A stretch of DNA of 64,000 nt, from assembly GCA_026984795.1 (NCBI GenBank), contig JALSRK010000073.1, positions 1-64,000 on the forward strand, given 5' to 3'. This DNA is from Solibacteraceae bacterium. Lineage in GTDB: Bacteria; Acidobacteriota; Terriglobia; Bryobacterales; Bryobacteraceae. The notes below the pieces were generated by a model. That model had not been told where the DNA came from, ran no database searches, and worked only from the letters and a program-made list of their open reading frames with translations. Made by a program: the position numbers and the translations under genes. Positions 62,762 through 64,000 of this stretch are shown in pieces (within the stretch, counting starts at the first letter, position 1; every line of letters starts with the position of its first letter).

Positions 62762-63247
62762 CTAACGGGGCGGCGGATTCTGTCCCGGTGGCAGCCCCTC
62801 CATCCGGTCCGATGAGCGGGTCGTGATCTGTAATGGGGGCGCGTTGCGCATCAGCTGGGCCAGCCAGCCCCAGGTGTAGTTCTCGACCGAGACCTCGATG
62901 ATATTGCCGGGCGAATTGTCCGCCACCTCAGTGAAGGTAGTGGGATCGTAGTAGCGGATATGGATCTTCTGCAGGCCCTCGTCGCCACTCAAGAAGCCCA
63001 TTGCCGCGTTCTGCACCACCGCTTTGATCGACTCGTCGTGGCTCATGCCGGTGAACGTCCGGTAGGTGACGGCATAGCGCACGCCCTCGCGGGTGGCGTG
63101 TTGCAGCGTACTGCGGACGAAGATGGCAAGGCCGAAGTCGATGATCGCGAAGATCATGGCCAGCAGCGGGACGAGGACGAAGGCCGCCTCGACCATCGCG
63201 TTGCCCCGCTGCCCTCTCCTCCGAAACGGAACGACTGTCATGCTCAT
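62762..63247 (-). CDS. TadE-like pilus assembly protein, second copy
   Basis: A 161-residue pseudopilin-like protein beginning MSMTVVPFRRRGQRGNAMVE. GNAMVEAAFVLVPLLAMIFAII is the TadE-type glutamate plus hydrophobic segment. The exported part continues ATREGVRYAVTYRTFTGMSHDESIKAVVQNAAMG, typical of TadE. The start is an ATG at 63247; a second ATG lies two codons later at 63241. It is first of the TadE-TadE-TadG series and follows lgt, which ends about 190 nt upstream on the same strand. Confidence 0.83.
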   Translation of the reverse strand: MSMTVVPFRRRGQRGNAMVEAAFVLVPLLAMIFAIIDFGLAIFVRSTLQHATREGVRYAVTYRTFTGMSHDESIKAVVQNAAMGFLSGDEGLQKIHIRYYDPTTFTEVADNSPGNIIEVSVENYTWGWLAQLMRNAPPLQITTRSSDRMEGLPPGQNPPPR

Positions 63248-63433
63248 GCCTGCCCACCCGATGGATGCACCAGCGCCCCGGCAGCAGTCGGCCGCGGTGT
63301 TCTGGCGCTCCAATTCTTACGTTAGAGTGGTGCGGCGCCGATGCGAATCCGTCGTTCCCGTGAATTCCACTGAGGAATTCACCTTAGGAGACGGTTCAGG
63401 GTAATGAGGATCGTGTGGTGCGGACGGCTCGGG

Positions 63434-64000
63434 CTACCGCTTCCGGCCGGCGGCCGGCTGGCGGAACCGCCAGAGGTACAGTCCCACGGCGCCGAGCAGC
63501 AGCGCCAACCACTGGGTGGTCGACAGCGGTCCGCCGAACGGGTTGGGCTGCTGGTGGTAGCGGACGAACTCGACGAAGAACCGGACCAGTCCGTAGAGCA
63601 GCAGATAGAGCCCGATGATCGCCCCGCCGGCGTGCGGGCTCCGGAAGCGCCGGTAGAGAATGCCGAAGATGACGAACTCGGCGGCGGACTCATAGAGCTG
63701 GGTGGGGTGCAAAGGAGTGTTGAGGGGGACGCCGACCAGTTCGTGGGCATCCTGCTTCGTGAACGTCACCGCCCAGGGAAGGTGCGTTTCGACGCCCCAG
63801 CAGCAGCCGGCGGCGAAACAGCCGAGGCGTCCGATGCCGTGGCCCAAGGCGATGCCCGGCGCGAAGACGTCGGCGGTCTTCAGCCCCGGCAGGCCATGCT
63901 TGCGCATATAGACGAACGCCGTCGCCAGCGCGGCGATCAGCCCGCCCTGGAACACGCCTCCGGCCTGGAGCGTCCGCAGGGTGAGAATCTCGCCGGGGTG
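63434..64000 (-). CDS. lgt: Prolipoprotein diacylglyceryl transferase, C-terminal part (runs off window)
   Basis: Transfers diacylglycerol to the lipobox cysteine of prelipoproteins in the inner membrane. The visible ~188 codons begin mid-gene with HPGEILTLRTLQAGGVFQGG, typical of Lgt before its signature. The Lgt motif is GHGIGRLGCFAAGCCWG, corresponding to GRIGNFxNxE; the asparagine is replaced by Cys, as seen in divergent Lgt proteins. LHPTQLYESAAEFVIF and GLVRFFVEFVR follow, then a final membrane segment and a basic C-terminus. The 5' end lies beyond 64000. Confidence 0.9.
   Translation of the reverse strand, partial: HPGEILTLRTLQAGGVFQGGLIAALATAFVYMRKHGLPGLKTADVFAPGIALGHGIGRLGCFAAGCCWGVETHLPWAVTFTKQDAHELVGVPLNTPLHPTQLYESAAEFVIFGILYRRFRSPHAGGAIIGLYLLLYGLVRFFVEFVRYHQQPNPFGGPLSTTQWLALLLGAVGLYLWRFRQPAAGRKR

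Overview
The window is dense, high-GC bacterial chromosome carrying about 54 protein-coding genes and almost no accessory DNA. Two predicted exported proteins end in the roughly 230-residue C-terminal domain known as TIGR03437, which is expanded in Bryobacterales/Solibacter-type Acidobacteriota. Together with DUF5666, NHL-repeat and TPR-TonB_C proteins this points to an acidobacterium of that group. No rRNA, tRNA, insertion sequence, phage gene or CRISPR array was recognised.

Layout. 1-1601: metK-ahcY pair of the methyl cycle (ahcY runs off the left edge). 1773-5700: FkbM methyltransferase, GT4 glycosyltransferase, ribulokinase. 5725-10985: leftward rpsA-HU-HIT-plsC-sulfatase series behind a near-perfect sigma70 promoter and a ~290-nt leader. 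11395-17248: acetate kinase, a small membrane protein, then a galactose-type cluster (SSS symporter, 61-residue membrane protein, galactokinase) and a TPR-TonB_C protein. 17318-22144: KamA-family radical SAM protein behind a long foldable leader, an orphan HEPN protein with a remnant of its nucleotidyltransferase partner, and a seven-repeat DUF5666 exported protein. 22442-30495: tightly packed leftward series ROK kinase, xylB, priA, GNAT, SpoU methyltransferase, gamma-glutamyltransferase. 30873-36385: citryl-CoA-lyase-like protein and a GldA / fused GldFG / DUF4340 export locus. 36699-44535: RRM protein, DUF885 lipoprotein, SDR, NHL-TIGR03437 protein, matrixin. 45072-55077: putative aminopeptidase, DinG, QueD, ferredoxin, GT2, M16 peptidase, Rieske protein, MutM, ValS. 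55088-64000: YceI, SYLF protein, a membrane-anchored pseudokinase, exported Gfo/Idh protein, DUF1015, a TadG/TadE/TadE group and lgt (runs off the right edge).

How it works together. Most genes are housekeeping: translation (S1, ValS), DNA restart and repair (PriA, DinG, MutM), SAM cycle and envelope lipids. There is a strong sugar-catabolism theme (araB, xylB, ROK kinase, galK, SSS symporter, sulfatase, exported Gfo/Idh). Exported, repeat-rich proteins are frequent. Several genes have a -10 box only 6-14 nt before the start codon and no Shine-Dalgarno sequence, suggesting leaderless or very short-leader mRNAs.

The observations most worth following up are the decapitated MNT gene beside the HEPN protein, the DUF5666 protein with exactly two cysteines per repeat, the long structured kamA leader, the citrate-synthase-fold protein missing one catalytic histidine, and the pseudokinase. 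No wholly new multi-gene system could be demonstrated from sequence alone.
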